This document shows, one piece after another, positions 39,100 to 48,633 of a stretch of DNA of 64,000 nt (position 1 is the stretch's first letter; each line of letters starts with the position of its first letter). Origin of the DNA: Azolla caroliniana. Lineage: Eukaryota > Polypodiophyta. The DNA lies in assembly GCA_043228905.1 (NCBI GenBank), contig JBHGNT010000002.1, positions 8,308,001-8,372,000 of the forward strand, given 5' to 3'. The notes under the pieces are model-generated. The model made no database searches and had not been told where the DNA came from. It saw only the letters and a program-made list of their open reading frames with translations. The position numbers and the translations under genes are program-made.

Positions 39100-42000
39100 T
39101 TAGCCACTTTGTTGAGCATAGGTATTTACAACACGACAAGAGATCCCCCTGCATAAGTCATTACATATCCAGATGTGGATCACCTTGTATCCACATCAGC
39201 CGACATGTCCAAATTAGTAAAACCTTCTAATGTGGGGTTACCTAGGCCAAATCGGAGGCACATGCTTGAGGTGCCTCTCAGGTAACGGAGTATCCACTTC
39301 ACTGCAACCCAATGCTCTTTTTCGGGATTGCTCATATACCAGCTAATGGCTCGGACTGCATCCCGATGTCTGGACTGGTACATACCATCGAGTACATCAG
39401 GCATTGTCTTGCAGATAACTTGTTGTTGGTTGGCAGTGTGAAGCTAACCAGCTTCGCACTTTACATGTTGAAACTTAGGAGCACCTTCGTCACATACTTC
39501 TCTTGTGACAGCCACAATAATCTCTTTGTCCGGTCTCGGACAATGTGCATTCCTAGGATCTGTCTAGCTGGACCTATATCCTTCATTGAGAAAGAATTGC
39601 TCAAGGCTTTATTCAGCAATCCAATCTTCGTAAGCTCCTGTCTGACAATCAGCATGTCATCTACGTACAACAGGAGAACGAGAAAGTCTCCTCCGTCGAA
39701 CTTCTTCACAAACACGCAGTGGTCAGCCTGTGTCTTGTGGTACCCTTGGTCGGCCATGATGGATTCGAGCTTCTGGTTCCACTGTCGGGGAGCCTGCTTT
39801 AGTCCGTCAAGGCTCTTCCTCAATTGGCATACCATGTTTTCCTTCTCCCTTTCGACAAATCCTTCCGGTTATTGCATGTATATCTCCTCATCAAGATCAC
39901 CATGTAGGAAGGTCATCTTGACATCCAATTGTTCGACTTCAAGGTCCATGCTAGCCTCTATGCTCAACACCATCTAGATGGAAGTCATCTTCACAACCGG
40001 GGAAACATCGAAATCCACTCCCTTCTTCTACTGGAAACCCTTGACTAGAATGCGAGCTTTATACCTTGGTGGATTACAGCCATCTCTCAATTTCAGTTTA
40101 TACACTCGTTCCAGAGTGCCCTCTTTCCTTTCGACAACTATGTCAGATCATGCGTGTGGTTCTCTTGCAGGGAATCCATATCGTCCTACATGGTACATAA
40201 CCACTCTCTATTCTGGGTATCCCTCTTCACTTCCTCGAAGGTTTCTAGCTCCCCCTCGTCAGTTAGTAGCACGTACTCTTTGTCCGAATATCTTTGGGGG
40301 GGCCATCTATTCCTTAGAGGGTATCTTCTTCCTATGTTCACATCAACCGACTCATTGTGTCCTTACTCTTCTTCTGCCGATAACCGAATTGGTCATCTCC
40401 ATATCCTAGCAATATGCATGGCGGAGTCTTCGGGTCCAGCTTCCCCCTCTGATCCTTGGCTACATGCACATAGGCAAGACAACCGAACACCCTTAGATGC
40501 CGATATGATACGTCTTTGCATGTCCACACCCTTTGTGGAATATCTCCGTCCAAGGGTATTGAGGGTGACCTATTTATCATGTAGATAACCTTCATTAGCG
40601 CCTCAGCCCAAAACGTTTTGGATAATTTTGCACGTGCAAGCATGCTCCAGACTCTTTCAACAACAATCCAATTCATTCTATTGGTTAACTCGTTCAATTC
40701 TAGCATCCTCGGCACGGTGTATTCAAGCTAGATTCCCTTCGACCAGTACTACTCTTCGAACTGACCTCGGTATTCTCCTCCGTTACCTACTTGAATCTCC
40801 ATGCCACTAGAATTCGTGCATATGGACGTATGCTATGTGGATACAAAGTCCCATGCTAGTTTATAGTATTTCATGATCTTCATAGATGACTGTAGCCGGA
40901 AGTTGTGGGCCAGTCTCTCTTTTTGCCCTCACCTGGAACTCCTCGAAGATGGATAGTACCTAGCCCTTCGTCTTCATAACGGAGGACCATAACTTCCGTC
41001 TACAGTCATCAATGAAGGTCACAAAATATTGTGAGTTAGCATGTGACTTCGTATTTACGTAACATACATAAGTATGTATGAGTTCCAACAATGCCTTCTT
41101 TGTCATCGGGGGTCTTGATGGGAAGGAGGTTCTATTCTGCTTGTCGGCCAAACAATCGATGCACTTATCAAGTTGCACATTCTTCACCTCCAGAATGAGG
41201 TTATCCTCGGTGAGCTTCTACATCCCCTTCTCACTCATGTGCACAGTCGCTTATGCCACAACACACCTATTGTGTCAAATGCCACATTCGCATCCTCCCA
41301 ACATAGTCGAGAATGCATCAGATACAATGTGTTTGTCTTTTGAGCTAGGGCAACAATCAGGTTTCCCTTGCAAAACTTTAGAGTGTCGTTCTGGAAGCTA
41401 CTTGTGCAACCTTCATGATCTAGTCGACTAGTTGATATCAGATTGAATTTGACCTCTAGAACGTATCGCACATCCTTCAACACCAATCTCAAGCAACTCC
41501 TTCTCACTTGTCGCAATGCCTTTTCTATCTGGAATCTTCTTTGGCTCTACACTATCAGCTCCCCCTTTCTCTTTCCGAAAATGTCGGCAATTATTTTGGA
41601 AGTGCCCTAGCTTCCCACAATGGAAGCAAGTGGGCCTCCCCATCGACTTGAACCTCGTCCCCGACTTCTCCCGATTCTAGGCACTTCTATTTCGACCTCT
41701 CCCAGTTCATGTCTTCTTCTGTGACTAAGGCGTTCAGGTCAGTTACAAACTCTTTGTCCTTCTGGCGAGCTTCATCATTTAACAAGCTCGACTTCACCAT
41801 TTCGAGGGAACAATGCGTCCCTTCTGGTCTGGCATTGCCCAATGGGACAACCGGTGTTTCCAAGCTATCCAGAAGGGATCCCAACAATAATAACGCCAAT
41901 GCCTCATCATCAAGAGGTGATTTGATCTATTAGTCCCTGGAAGGTGTTCAGATGCTCCATCATGCTGGAGCCATCCTGATACCGGAGTCTCACAATCTTC

Positions 42001-42340
42001 CGGAATACTGAGACTCTGTTGACGACATTCTTGTTCTCAAACATTATGTCGATCTTCTTCCAGAGGACGCCCGCCTTGGTCTCTTCATTAAAGTTATGAT
42101 ATGGACTCATGTCTATAAAACATCTGATATATGTTGTCATCTTCATATGCATTACCTCCTAGGTCGATGCATCAATTTTGTCTAGCTTCTCATCCCCGAA
42201 CTACACTGGCATCTAGAGGTCTCTACACACCAACATATCACGCATCTTTGACTTCCACACTAAATAGTTGGAGCCTGTAAGTTTGAACATGCCTCTTAGA
42301 TGCTCATCCATCGCTCTAATATTAGTTTGATGAGGATTCG
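39100..42340 (-). pseudogene. D-family copia, minus-strand relic from gag to RNase H
   Basis: Read right to left: gag (TTYIRCFIDMSPYHNFNEET, NVVNRVSVFRKIVRLRYQDG, 42150-41910), zinc knuckle CFHCGKLGHFQNNC (about 41600), LVLKDVRYVLEVKFNLIS and LWHKRL (41480-41240), CIDCLADKQNRTSF (41150), YFVTFIDDCRRKLWSSVMKT (41020), ELNELTNRMNWIVVERVWSM and HLRVFGCLAYVHVAKDQRGK (40700-40440), then RT CQLRKSLDGLKQAPRQWNQK, LLLYVDDMLIVRQEL, FSMKDIGPARQILGMH and ISWYMSNPEKEHWVAVKWIL (39830-39250). It ends at about 39170 in RNase H. Stops are numerous. It is the most complete D copy here and gives the family's true gene order. No complete LTR remains. Confidence 0.88.
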
Positions 42341-43436
42341 ACCTGCCACAACCGGTTCACACTAATGCGTATGTAGGTGCAAATATTGAAACAACAGAAA
42401 TAACAGAAGATGGAAATGAAAGTATAGAGACACAAGTACTTTTACATGGAAAACCTAGAAAGGGAAAAACGACCTTATCAAAAGGAGATTAGGAGGAAGG
42501 ATAAGAGAAGGAACATATCAATCGGCTCAACAACGACTCCAATGAGCAATCCCAAGAAATGACCGACCAAGTACCCACTAAACCTCTGTCAACTAAACGA
42601 CCTCAACAGACAGAGCAAGCTGAACAGGAGATAGTTGAGGAAGCAAACACCCAGCAAATTAGGGAGGATAAACAACAGGAGGAATCGACCCGACCAAGAC
42701 AAACCCCCCTACATATCTTGGAAGAAGTGGTAGGAGTCGACTAGCCAGACCCGGCCGAAAAGGGGCAAAGATAGACCGACTGCAACGGCCCAGGTAACCG
42801 CCAACAATACCACCATCAGCAACAACATGAGGGTTCAACAGGAGCCAAACATTTTGCATATTTTTTGTGGGCTCGACTGTGCAAGGCACTGTTCCACAGG
42901 CATGCCATGTGTTGGTTGGTAAGGAGGGCCAATGTGTGAAAGGGTTGTAGGGACGACTGCAGGTCAAAACCGAGAATGGGTTGGGCCAGATAGGGAGCTA
43001 AAACATCAGAAAACGCATGTATTATAGCTAGAGGAAGTTTTAGATGTTGACATTCTAGACATAACCATCCATGCTCCTTATAAAAAGAGATATCAAGCCT
43101 TGTAAAAAGTTTATCAGTTGTATTGAGTTAGTCTCTTAATAGAATATATGTTTGTTATATTCCGTGTTTGTGTTGTAAGAGTCTCCATTCTTTTATTGTG
43201 TGCCATAAGTAACCAGTCGGTTGTAGCCGGCTTGGTTCGTACATTCCGCGGGTATTGTAACTCGATCAGGTATTGTTCTATGTGAACTTACTTTGTTATG
43301 TTTGTGTAAGTTGTGCACTATTGTGCATGACCCGTCTACGTTTCCCGTCTCTCGACCACAAGACCTTGAGTCAGATATCAAAGGAGTGAGTATCTGAACC
43401 CTTGTGTTATTTAAGGTGGTAACATAGAGGTGTCAA
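42341..43436. other. LTR-like non-coding sequence, family unclear
   Basis: Contains CTTTTACATGGAAAACCTAG and CCTTATAAAAAGAGATATC (a probable TATA box at about 43079), both typical of LTRs or leaders. An open frame at 42559-42744 (Gln/Glu-rich) has no recognised match. Boundaries could not be set. Confidence 0.4.
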
Positions 43437-44572
43437 GGCGATTGATTGCAGATGGGTGTACAAAGTAAAGTACAATGTTGACGGCTTCGTCAACAGGTAC
43501 AAGGCCTGACTAGTGGCCAAGGGTACATGTGGCAAGACGAAATAGACTACGACAAAACATTTGTGCTAGTCGCGAAGATGACGATTGTTTGTGTATTGTT
43601 GGATGAAGTAGTGGCGATGGGATGACATCTACATCAGATGGACATGAAGAACACGTTCCTCCAAGGCAACCTTGAGGAACAAGTCTTCATGGTGCAACCT
43701 CCCAGATTTTAGTGTGAGTCAAGAACAAATCGGTATTTTACCGACGGAAGAAGTCCCTTTACGAAATTACACAACACCTGGGTAAGATGCGGTTTTCTTA
43801 GTCAAAGTCAAACTAGTCCTTGTTCATCCGGCAAGGTTGGAATAGGTCGGTTAGTGCTTTGCTATGTGTGGATGACTTGGTCATTGTCGGCGCTGACTTG
43901 GAGGAAATCAGCGAAAAGTCTCACTCGGCGGCATCATTCGTGTTAGACGATTGGCTACCCAAAGTCCAAGGGTCAGAGTCGGAGTCGACAATACTCGGAG
44001 TCGACCAATGTGAATAGTAGTTGGAAGGTCGGAAGGACAAAGACAGAATCTGAATATGAAAAGGATGGAAATTAATATAATGTATTTTGTCAAGTATAAA
44101 ATATAGTAAGTTAGTTAGGAAAATTTTGGTGTAGTTCTTACTGAATAAGACAAATGTAATCTTGGAAGAGAGACTCTTAGATCACCTATAAAAAGGGACC
44201 GACATAACTGTTATTGGATCAGTCTATTTTGAGTCATATAAGTTAGTAGTTAGAGGATCTGTTGTGTCGACTACATTGTGTTGTAAGTTTTTCTAATGGT
44301 CTTTGTGTCGAATGTTCGAATAAGGTCTCTGCTCCACAAGTTGTATTGCATCTAATAGTTGATCATAAGTATATCATAGTAAATAATTTGGGTGAAAGAC
44401 TACCATCGATCAATCCATCTCTTCACCACAATCTTTTGATAGAATGTTCAACCTATTGTGTCTGTCAGCTATAACAGTCGGCTTTCGGTAAGCTAACAAT
44501 TCGAGATGAAGGACTTGGGGGACATTCACTACTTCCTCGAGATTGAAGTGATTTGCACCCTGGAAGGCATAT
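43437..44572 (+). pseudogene. E-family copia RT fragment split by a solo LTR
   Basis: IDCRWVYKVKYNVDGFVNRY (43440-43500), frame-shifted palm sequence, then LLCVDDLVIVGADLEEIS (43858-43915). The solo LTR at 43941-44498 interrupts it. FEMKDLGDIHYFLEIEVI resumes at 44502. At about 44572 RT jumps straight to the PPT region at 44595, so the rest of RT and all of RNase H are deleted. Confidence 0.85.
43941..44498. repeat. Solo LTR with perfect 5-bp target duplication
   Basis: TGTTAGACGATTGG...AAGCTAACA, 558 bp, with 6-bp inverted ends TGTTAG/CTAACA. It is flanked by ATTCG at 43936-43940 and 44499-44503. Excising it with one ATTCG rejoins the copia RT reading frame. Confidence 0.92.
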
Positions 44573-44601
44573 AAGTGTTCAAGCAAATGGAGGAACCTCA
44601 A

Positions 44602-44846
44602 GTTGAGCTTGAGGGGGAGTGTTGAGAGACAAGCTCAACATGAGACGGATCAATTAAAGCTTGGTAGGCAGTATCGACTGAATAAGCTGAGAGGAAAGTC
44701 AGTTGAGGAAGATCGGCTGCCATAGCTGACAACCAAATCAACGGGGAGCTGACGGACTGACTGTTAGAGGCATACATTCCTATTTTTGTAAATAGGAATA
44801 CTATAGACATTTAGTGTTAGAATGCTATAGACATTCCTATTCACAT
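44602..44846 (+). repeat. E-family PPT and 3' LTR, truncated
   Basis: PPT GAGGGGGAG at 44611-44619, then TGTTGAGAGACAAGCTCAAC from 44620. Cut after 227 bp by the G-family gypsy LTR at 44847. Confidence 0.85.
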
Positions 44847-45357
44847 TGTCACGATAATCCGCGGGTATGTGTCGAAACGGGCGGGACCATCGAGGTCTCG
44901 GACTAAGGAGCCAGTAAGAGGAAACGAGAGAGAGTGAAAATGATTATCCAGAACGTTTCCGGATAGCTTTTTCAGAACACGAGCAAGGACACACGGGCTT
45001 AGATGCGTATATTGTTGTAGACTAGACGTTAGATACTAGATGAAGAGAATGCGGGCTTAGATGCTCGGGTATACATGAAGGTAAAAGGGGAATAGAGATG
45101 AGAATGTAATAGAAATTAGGTGACACACCGGAAACAGAGAAGACCAGATGCAGCAAGACAAATTGATTAACTAATAGACAAAGAGAGATATAACCAAACT
45201 CGGGCGGCGATAGAGCTTTGAGCCCTCAACACACACACTAGCAAGGCTCTGATTGAAGCACTTGACAAAAGCCTCGCAACACAACAACAGAGACAAGCCT
45301 CTGATCGGGAGCACTCGGTAGAGGCCTCACAACACAACAACAGAGACGGAAAGCAAG
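44847..45357 (-). repeat. G-family 3' LTR, truncated
   Basis: Aligns with 63293-64000 through GTGTCGAAAC, AGAGGAAACGAGAGAGAGTG, GGGCTTAGATGCGTATATTG and GATAGAGCTT. It contains internal copies of AACACAACAACAGAGAC and AGCCTC. It is cut at 45358 by an LTR relic. Confidence 0.88.
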
Positions 45358-45552
45358 TGTCATGAACACATGACCATTATGGAGGGTGACTTGAACCTAG
45401 GACCTTGTAATCCATGATTGGAAACCTCAACCATTAAGATAGCTTATTAGAATAAAAACTACTTTTTGTATTACATTGATTATTGTAAAACTCTGAATCA
45501 TGTTCCAAAATGTTCTCGAATGTCCTAGACCATTCTAGGTCTAGAACTATTG
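45358..45552 (+). repeat. Chromovirus-type LTR relic
   Basis: Starts TGTCATGAACACATGACC and runs roughly collinear with the first 170 bp of the chromovirus LTR: antisense tRNA-like GACTTGAACC and CAACCATTAAG, then an AT-rich stretch and a degenerate GAA/TTC array at 45512-45545. It is cut at 45552 by an E LTR fragment. It belongs to a diverged member of the same lineage. Confidence 0.65.
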
Positions 45553-45625
45553 AGAGGATAAGCTCAACTGGATCCGGATCGGTTGAACAAGCCAGATCGG
45601 AGTTCGGAACGAAGAACCGGATCGG
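45549..45625 (+). repeat. E-family LTR 5' fragment
   Basis: TTGAGAGGATAAGCTCAACT and GATCGGTTGAACAAGCC match the first 60-70 bp of E LTRs. Unassigned sequence follows to 45780. Confidence 0.6.
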
Positions 45626-45799
45626 TGTCCGCATGGTATCTGGAACTGGCGCCGCTTATCGAATCGTTAGGGTCCACGGCTCCGCATACCTTCAAACTCC
45701 TTTCGACTTGACATTGTTCTCAGCCGACAACGCCGACTATTGTACATCCTCCATTTTAGGAGAACCAAAACCTCCTACTTAGTGTACAAGTGTGGGGTT

Positions 45800-46679
45800 T
45801 CCGGTGACTGTCCGGACTATGGCAGCCCCACGCCTTGATAGCCATCTTCAAAAATCCTCTCGGGACTCACTGCCAAGAGAGTCTCGGTTCCGTTCATGGT
45901 TCCACTGAACTGTCATAAATTGGACGGAATGTTGTCCATCCTAGCTATTCGCCCTTGCATACGCCGAATCGTTGTCCAACACCTTCATCTCTATTCAAGC
46001 CACCATGATATAAGGTTTGCTGAGTATAATGGGGTGCGATGACGTCTCATGCACGAAGAAATGTTGGTCGATCTTGACATCTCCGACCTTCACCCGAACA
46101 TTCAGGCACGCCCCATGAAGCTCCTCTATCGCGTGGGTCGCCGCGTGTATCTTCCATCCGTGCTTTAGGTTGATTGGCCACTTCCATTTCTTATAGAAAT
46201 CCATGGACATCGAGTTGATCTCCGATCCATGGTCGATCAATGCTACTACCGGCTACCTGATGTCGCTGATCCGAACCGGCATCTCGATTGTCGCTCTTGC
46301 CCAATGCGGCTTGGTGTAGTAGCTATCGAAAAACTCATACTCCACCGCCATTTCATCGATCAATGTCGTCCTTACCTTGACCAGTTTTTCTACCTCTTGC
46401 TCTATCGAGAGTCACTTCCTCTTCACTAGGTTGATGATGCTATCATGGAAATCCTTCTTCGTTATCCCTAATACTTCTCGCAGAGAGAGTTCCACCCAAC
46501 TATCGTGGAAATCCTTCTTCGCTATCCCCAATACTTCTCGCAGAGAGAGTTCCACCCGACTGTCGAGGATCTGCTCTTCTAAAACCTTCCATAGGTCTAT
46601 CGCCATCTCAATTTCCGAGCCCAGTTGGAAGCTAAAAAATTTCTCACTCTCTCCTTTGAGCCGACCATCACTTCTCTTC
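45800..46679 (-). pseudogene. G-family gypsy gag-PR spacer and protease
   Basis: Right to left: DLWKVLEEQILDSRVELSLR, EVLGIAKKDFHDS (with a 20-aa in-frame duplication), then protease LIDHGSEINSMSMDFYKKWK, WKIHAATHAIEELHGACLN, VGDVKIDQHFFVHE and SHPIILSKPYI. A stop after MVA is followed by QFMTVQWNHERNRDSL in another frame. It is homologous to 31580-31960 on the plus strand, which lost its protease C-terminus. This copy shows the protease in fuller form with the same DHG motif. Confidence 0.85.
46438..46557 (-). repeat. 60-bp in-frame tandem duplication in gypsy gag
   Basis: Two copies of a 60-bp unit encode VELSLREVLGITKKDFHDSW and VELSLREVLGIAKKDFHDS. The plus-strand G element has one copy. 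Confidence 0.9.
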
Positions 46680-46684
46680 GGTCC

Positions 46685-47139
46685 TGAAAAGAATTGCGTG
46701 CGGAAGCAATATAGAAAACTGAACAACAGAAAACGTTGGTTTAATGGAAAGCTTAGGTTTGCACAGTATGCACGGGAGAGACAAAGAGAGAGAGTAAACA
46801 CAGAACTTAATTCAAAAAATAATACTCAATCTATACATAGGATGTGCTCAGTGAGCACTTTTATACAAGCCCTGACTATCAGGCTGACACAAGTACTGAC
46901 AGTACTTGACTGCTCATAAATGAGCCCCGAGTCTTACTCCCAAAACTATTCCTTACGAGGAATATCTTTCTAACGGCCTTTCGGTTTACACACCGATACG
47001 GCCTTCCTACACACCGGTTTGCGTACCGGTTTACGCTTCTCCATTTTACGCACCGGTCTGGCCTAACCGATTGGTCCCAACCGATCCGGTCCTCGGCTTG
47101 CTCAGCCGATCCGGCCGATGTTGAGCTTGTCTCTCAACA
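46685..47139 (-). repeat. Copia A 3' LTR
   Basis: 455 bp. On the minus strand it runs TGTTGAGAGACAAGCTCAAC to CGCAATTCTTTTCA. It matches the 5' LTR with scattered substitutions. Confidence 0.95.
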
Positions 47140-48121
47140 TTCCCCTTCAAGCTCAACTTGAGGCTCTTCGGGATCTTCGGGATCACCGCTCCAGTTCCTC
47201 CTGGCTCTACGCCTCGCTCGCGCTCCTCGGCATGTTCGACTCCATGCGCTTCGACCCTTCCGGTCAGTACGGCCCTTCACAACTCCCTTGTTGTCGTGGT
47301 GTTGGCGCTTCTCCTGCTGCCTTCTTTTCGGCTTGGCCCTCGGTTGATTCAGTGTATCCGAATCAAACACTCGAACCGACTCGGCTACCTCCGATCGGTT
47401 TTCGCTCTCGTCCGAGTTGGTTGTCTCCAACTCGTCTTCAGTCTTCTCGCACTTGACGGCATCATCTCCCCCATGGTTGGTTGGCTTTGGCTCTTTCTTC
47501 GGGATGCTCCCCTTATGTCCGCTTTCGGACTCTTCTGCGGATCTGCCCTTGGCTTCTTCAGCCGATTGAAATCGAATTCGTCATCCGACTCGGCATCGCG
47601 GTCTTCTCCGCTCCTTTCCTGCTTCCTTCCATGGTCATTCGGGACGTCTCTCCCCCTCAAGTTTGGCACGTCGAGGTGACGCAATCCAAGCGCACCCGAG
47701 AATTGCCGCAACTTGTCCAGACCAAGGGGCTTGGTGAAGATGTCGGCAGTTTGCCGATCCGTCGGAACATACTGAAGTTCGACTTCACCAGAAAGAACAC
47801 GCTCTCGAACAAAATGGTAGTGCACCTCAATGTGTTTGGTCCGTGCGTGGAAAACGGGGTTCTTTGCGAGCTGAATGCTACTGAGGTTGTCGCAGTAGAT
47901 CGTCGTCGGATCGGACATCTCCTCTCGCAGGTCCTTAAGTAGCCACTTCAACCATATGGCTTCGCATGCTGCGACAACCGCTCCTCTATACTCAGCTTCG
48001 GTGCTCGACAGTGCAACTGTTGGCTGCTTCTTACTACTCCACACTATCGCGGCACTCCCAAGAGAGAACGTGTATCCGGACGTGGATCGACGATCGGCGG
48101 CGTTGCCAACCCAATCAGCAT
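47140..48121 (-). pseudogene. Copia A RNase H and basic C-terminal tail
   Basis: Continues the frame broken by the chromovirus: DADW at the insertion edge, then [87 protein letters not shown] and [10 protein letters not shown]. After the usual copia end (about 47690) the frame runs on for at least 100 residues rich in Lys, Arg, Pro and Ser ([40 protein letters not shown]) before the PPT. The plus E copy has the same tail. Confidence 0.88.
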
Positions 48122-48131
48122 CGGTGTGTCA

Positions 48132-48193
48132 TGAGATGGCAAGACTCGAACCCATGACCTTATGGTATATGGGTCGAGCTCTTAACCATCTCA
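48132..48193 (-). other. tRNA-like sequence in the LTR (antisense)
   Basis: On the minus strand: GAGATGGTTAAGAGCTC, reminiscent of the D-arm of Ser/Leu tRNAs, then a B-box-like GGTTCGAGTC and a 3' CCATCTC that pairs perfectly with 5' GAGATGG. At 62 nt it is too short for a functional tRNA. The same piece occurs in the 3' LTR (53377-53438). Confidence 0.4.
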
Positions 48194-48272
48194 CCATCTA
48201 TTGTAATTCATAGAATATTATTTTCATTTATGTTTTATTATAAGAAAGTAATGTATATTCCAGATTTCTCTG

Positions 48273-48300
48273 GAACATTCTAGAAGCTTCAGGATTATTC
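48273..48300 (+). promoter_or_regulatory. Heat-shock element array
   Basis: GAAcaTTCtaGAAgcTTC is four perfect alternating GAA/TTC units with 2-bp spacers. It continues agGATtaTTC, making six units with one mismatch. It ends 10 bp before the TATA box. HSF trimers bind such arrays. Copied in the 3' LTR at 53518-53545. Confidence 0.85.
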
Positions 48301-48310
48301 CTGAGAACAC

Positions 48311-48317
48311 TATAAAA
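48311..48317 (+). promoter_or_regulatory. TATA box of the chromovirus LTR
   Basis: TATAAAA. Transcription would be expected to start about 30 bp downstream, near 48341-48345, which is where the self-primer match begins. Confidence 0.85.
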
Positions 48318-48344
48318 GAAGGCACTAAGCATTATGTTGAACCA

Positions 48345-48355
48345 AATTGGTTCAA
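48345..48355 (+). other. Putative self-primer (mRNA 5' end)
   Basis: AATTGGTTCAA, 34 bp after the first base of the TATA box, is the exact reverse complement of TTGAACCAATT at 48567-48577. It is the right arm of a palindrome, TTGAACCAAATTGGTTCAA (48337-48355). Confidence 0.75.
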
Positions 48356-48566
48356 CACCAGTCTTAAGCCTCTTAGTCGATTTGTACTTATCTTTCATAT
48401 AATATAAGAGCTGTTGTCATCATCCTATTTCTCTCTCTCTCTCCTCTTCTCACTTCCTCTCTCTCGGGAATCTTACGCAGTCCCGTCCTCTTAGTACTAA
48501 TAGTACTAATAGTACTACTCTTCTTAGTACTAATTCCATCTCTGTTTTAGTACTATTCCTGACAGT

Positions 48567-48577
48567 TTGAACCAATT
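48567..48577 (+). other. Primer-binding site, self-priming type
   Basis: TTGAACCAATT starts two bases after the LTR. No TGG-initial tRNA complement is present here. The 11-nt pairing length equals that described for Tf1. Confidence 0.75.
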
Positions 48578-48633
48578 TTTTCCTCTAGCCTACTTGTCAC
48601 TCTCCCTCATCTTCCTACCCTTTCCCCTATACT

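Larger units (their letters stand above)
48127..48564 (+). repeat. Chromovirus 5' LTR
   Basis: TGTCATGAGATGGC to CTATTCCTGACA, 438 bp. Holds an antisense tRNA-like segment, a heat-shock-element array, a TATA box, a palindrome at the presumed start site, CT-rich DNA and a cluster of AGTACTAAT repeats, in that order. Confidence 0.97.

Noticed and set aside
42559-42744. Gln/Glu-rich 61-codon frame
   Set aside because: No recognised domain, sits in LTR-like DNA, short.
47140-47690. Envelope-like gene after pol in E copia
   Set aside because: No signal peptide, membrane segment or coiled coil. The residues are basic and Pro/Ser-rich.
47118-47942. Three long plus-strand frames that look like new proteins
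   Set aside because: They are the reverse strand of the copia A RNase H and basic tail.
48132-48193. Functional tRNA gene in the LTR
   Set aside because: Only 62 nt, no proper anticodon arm, weak T-stem. Kept only as a tRNA-like segment.
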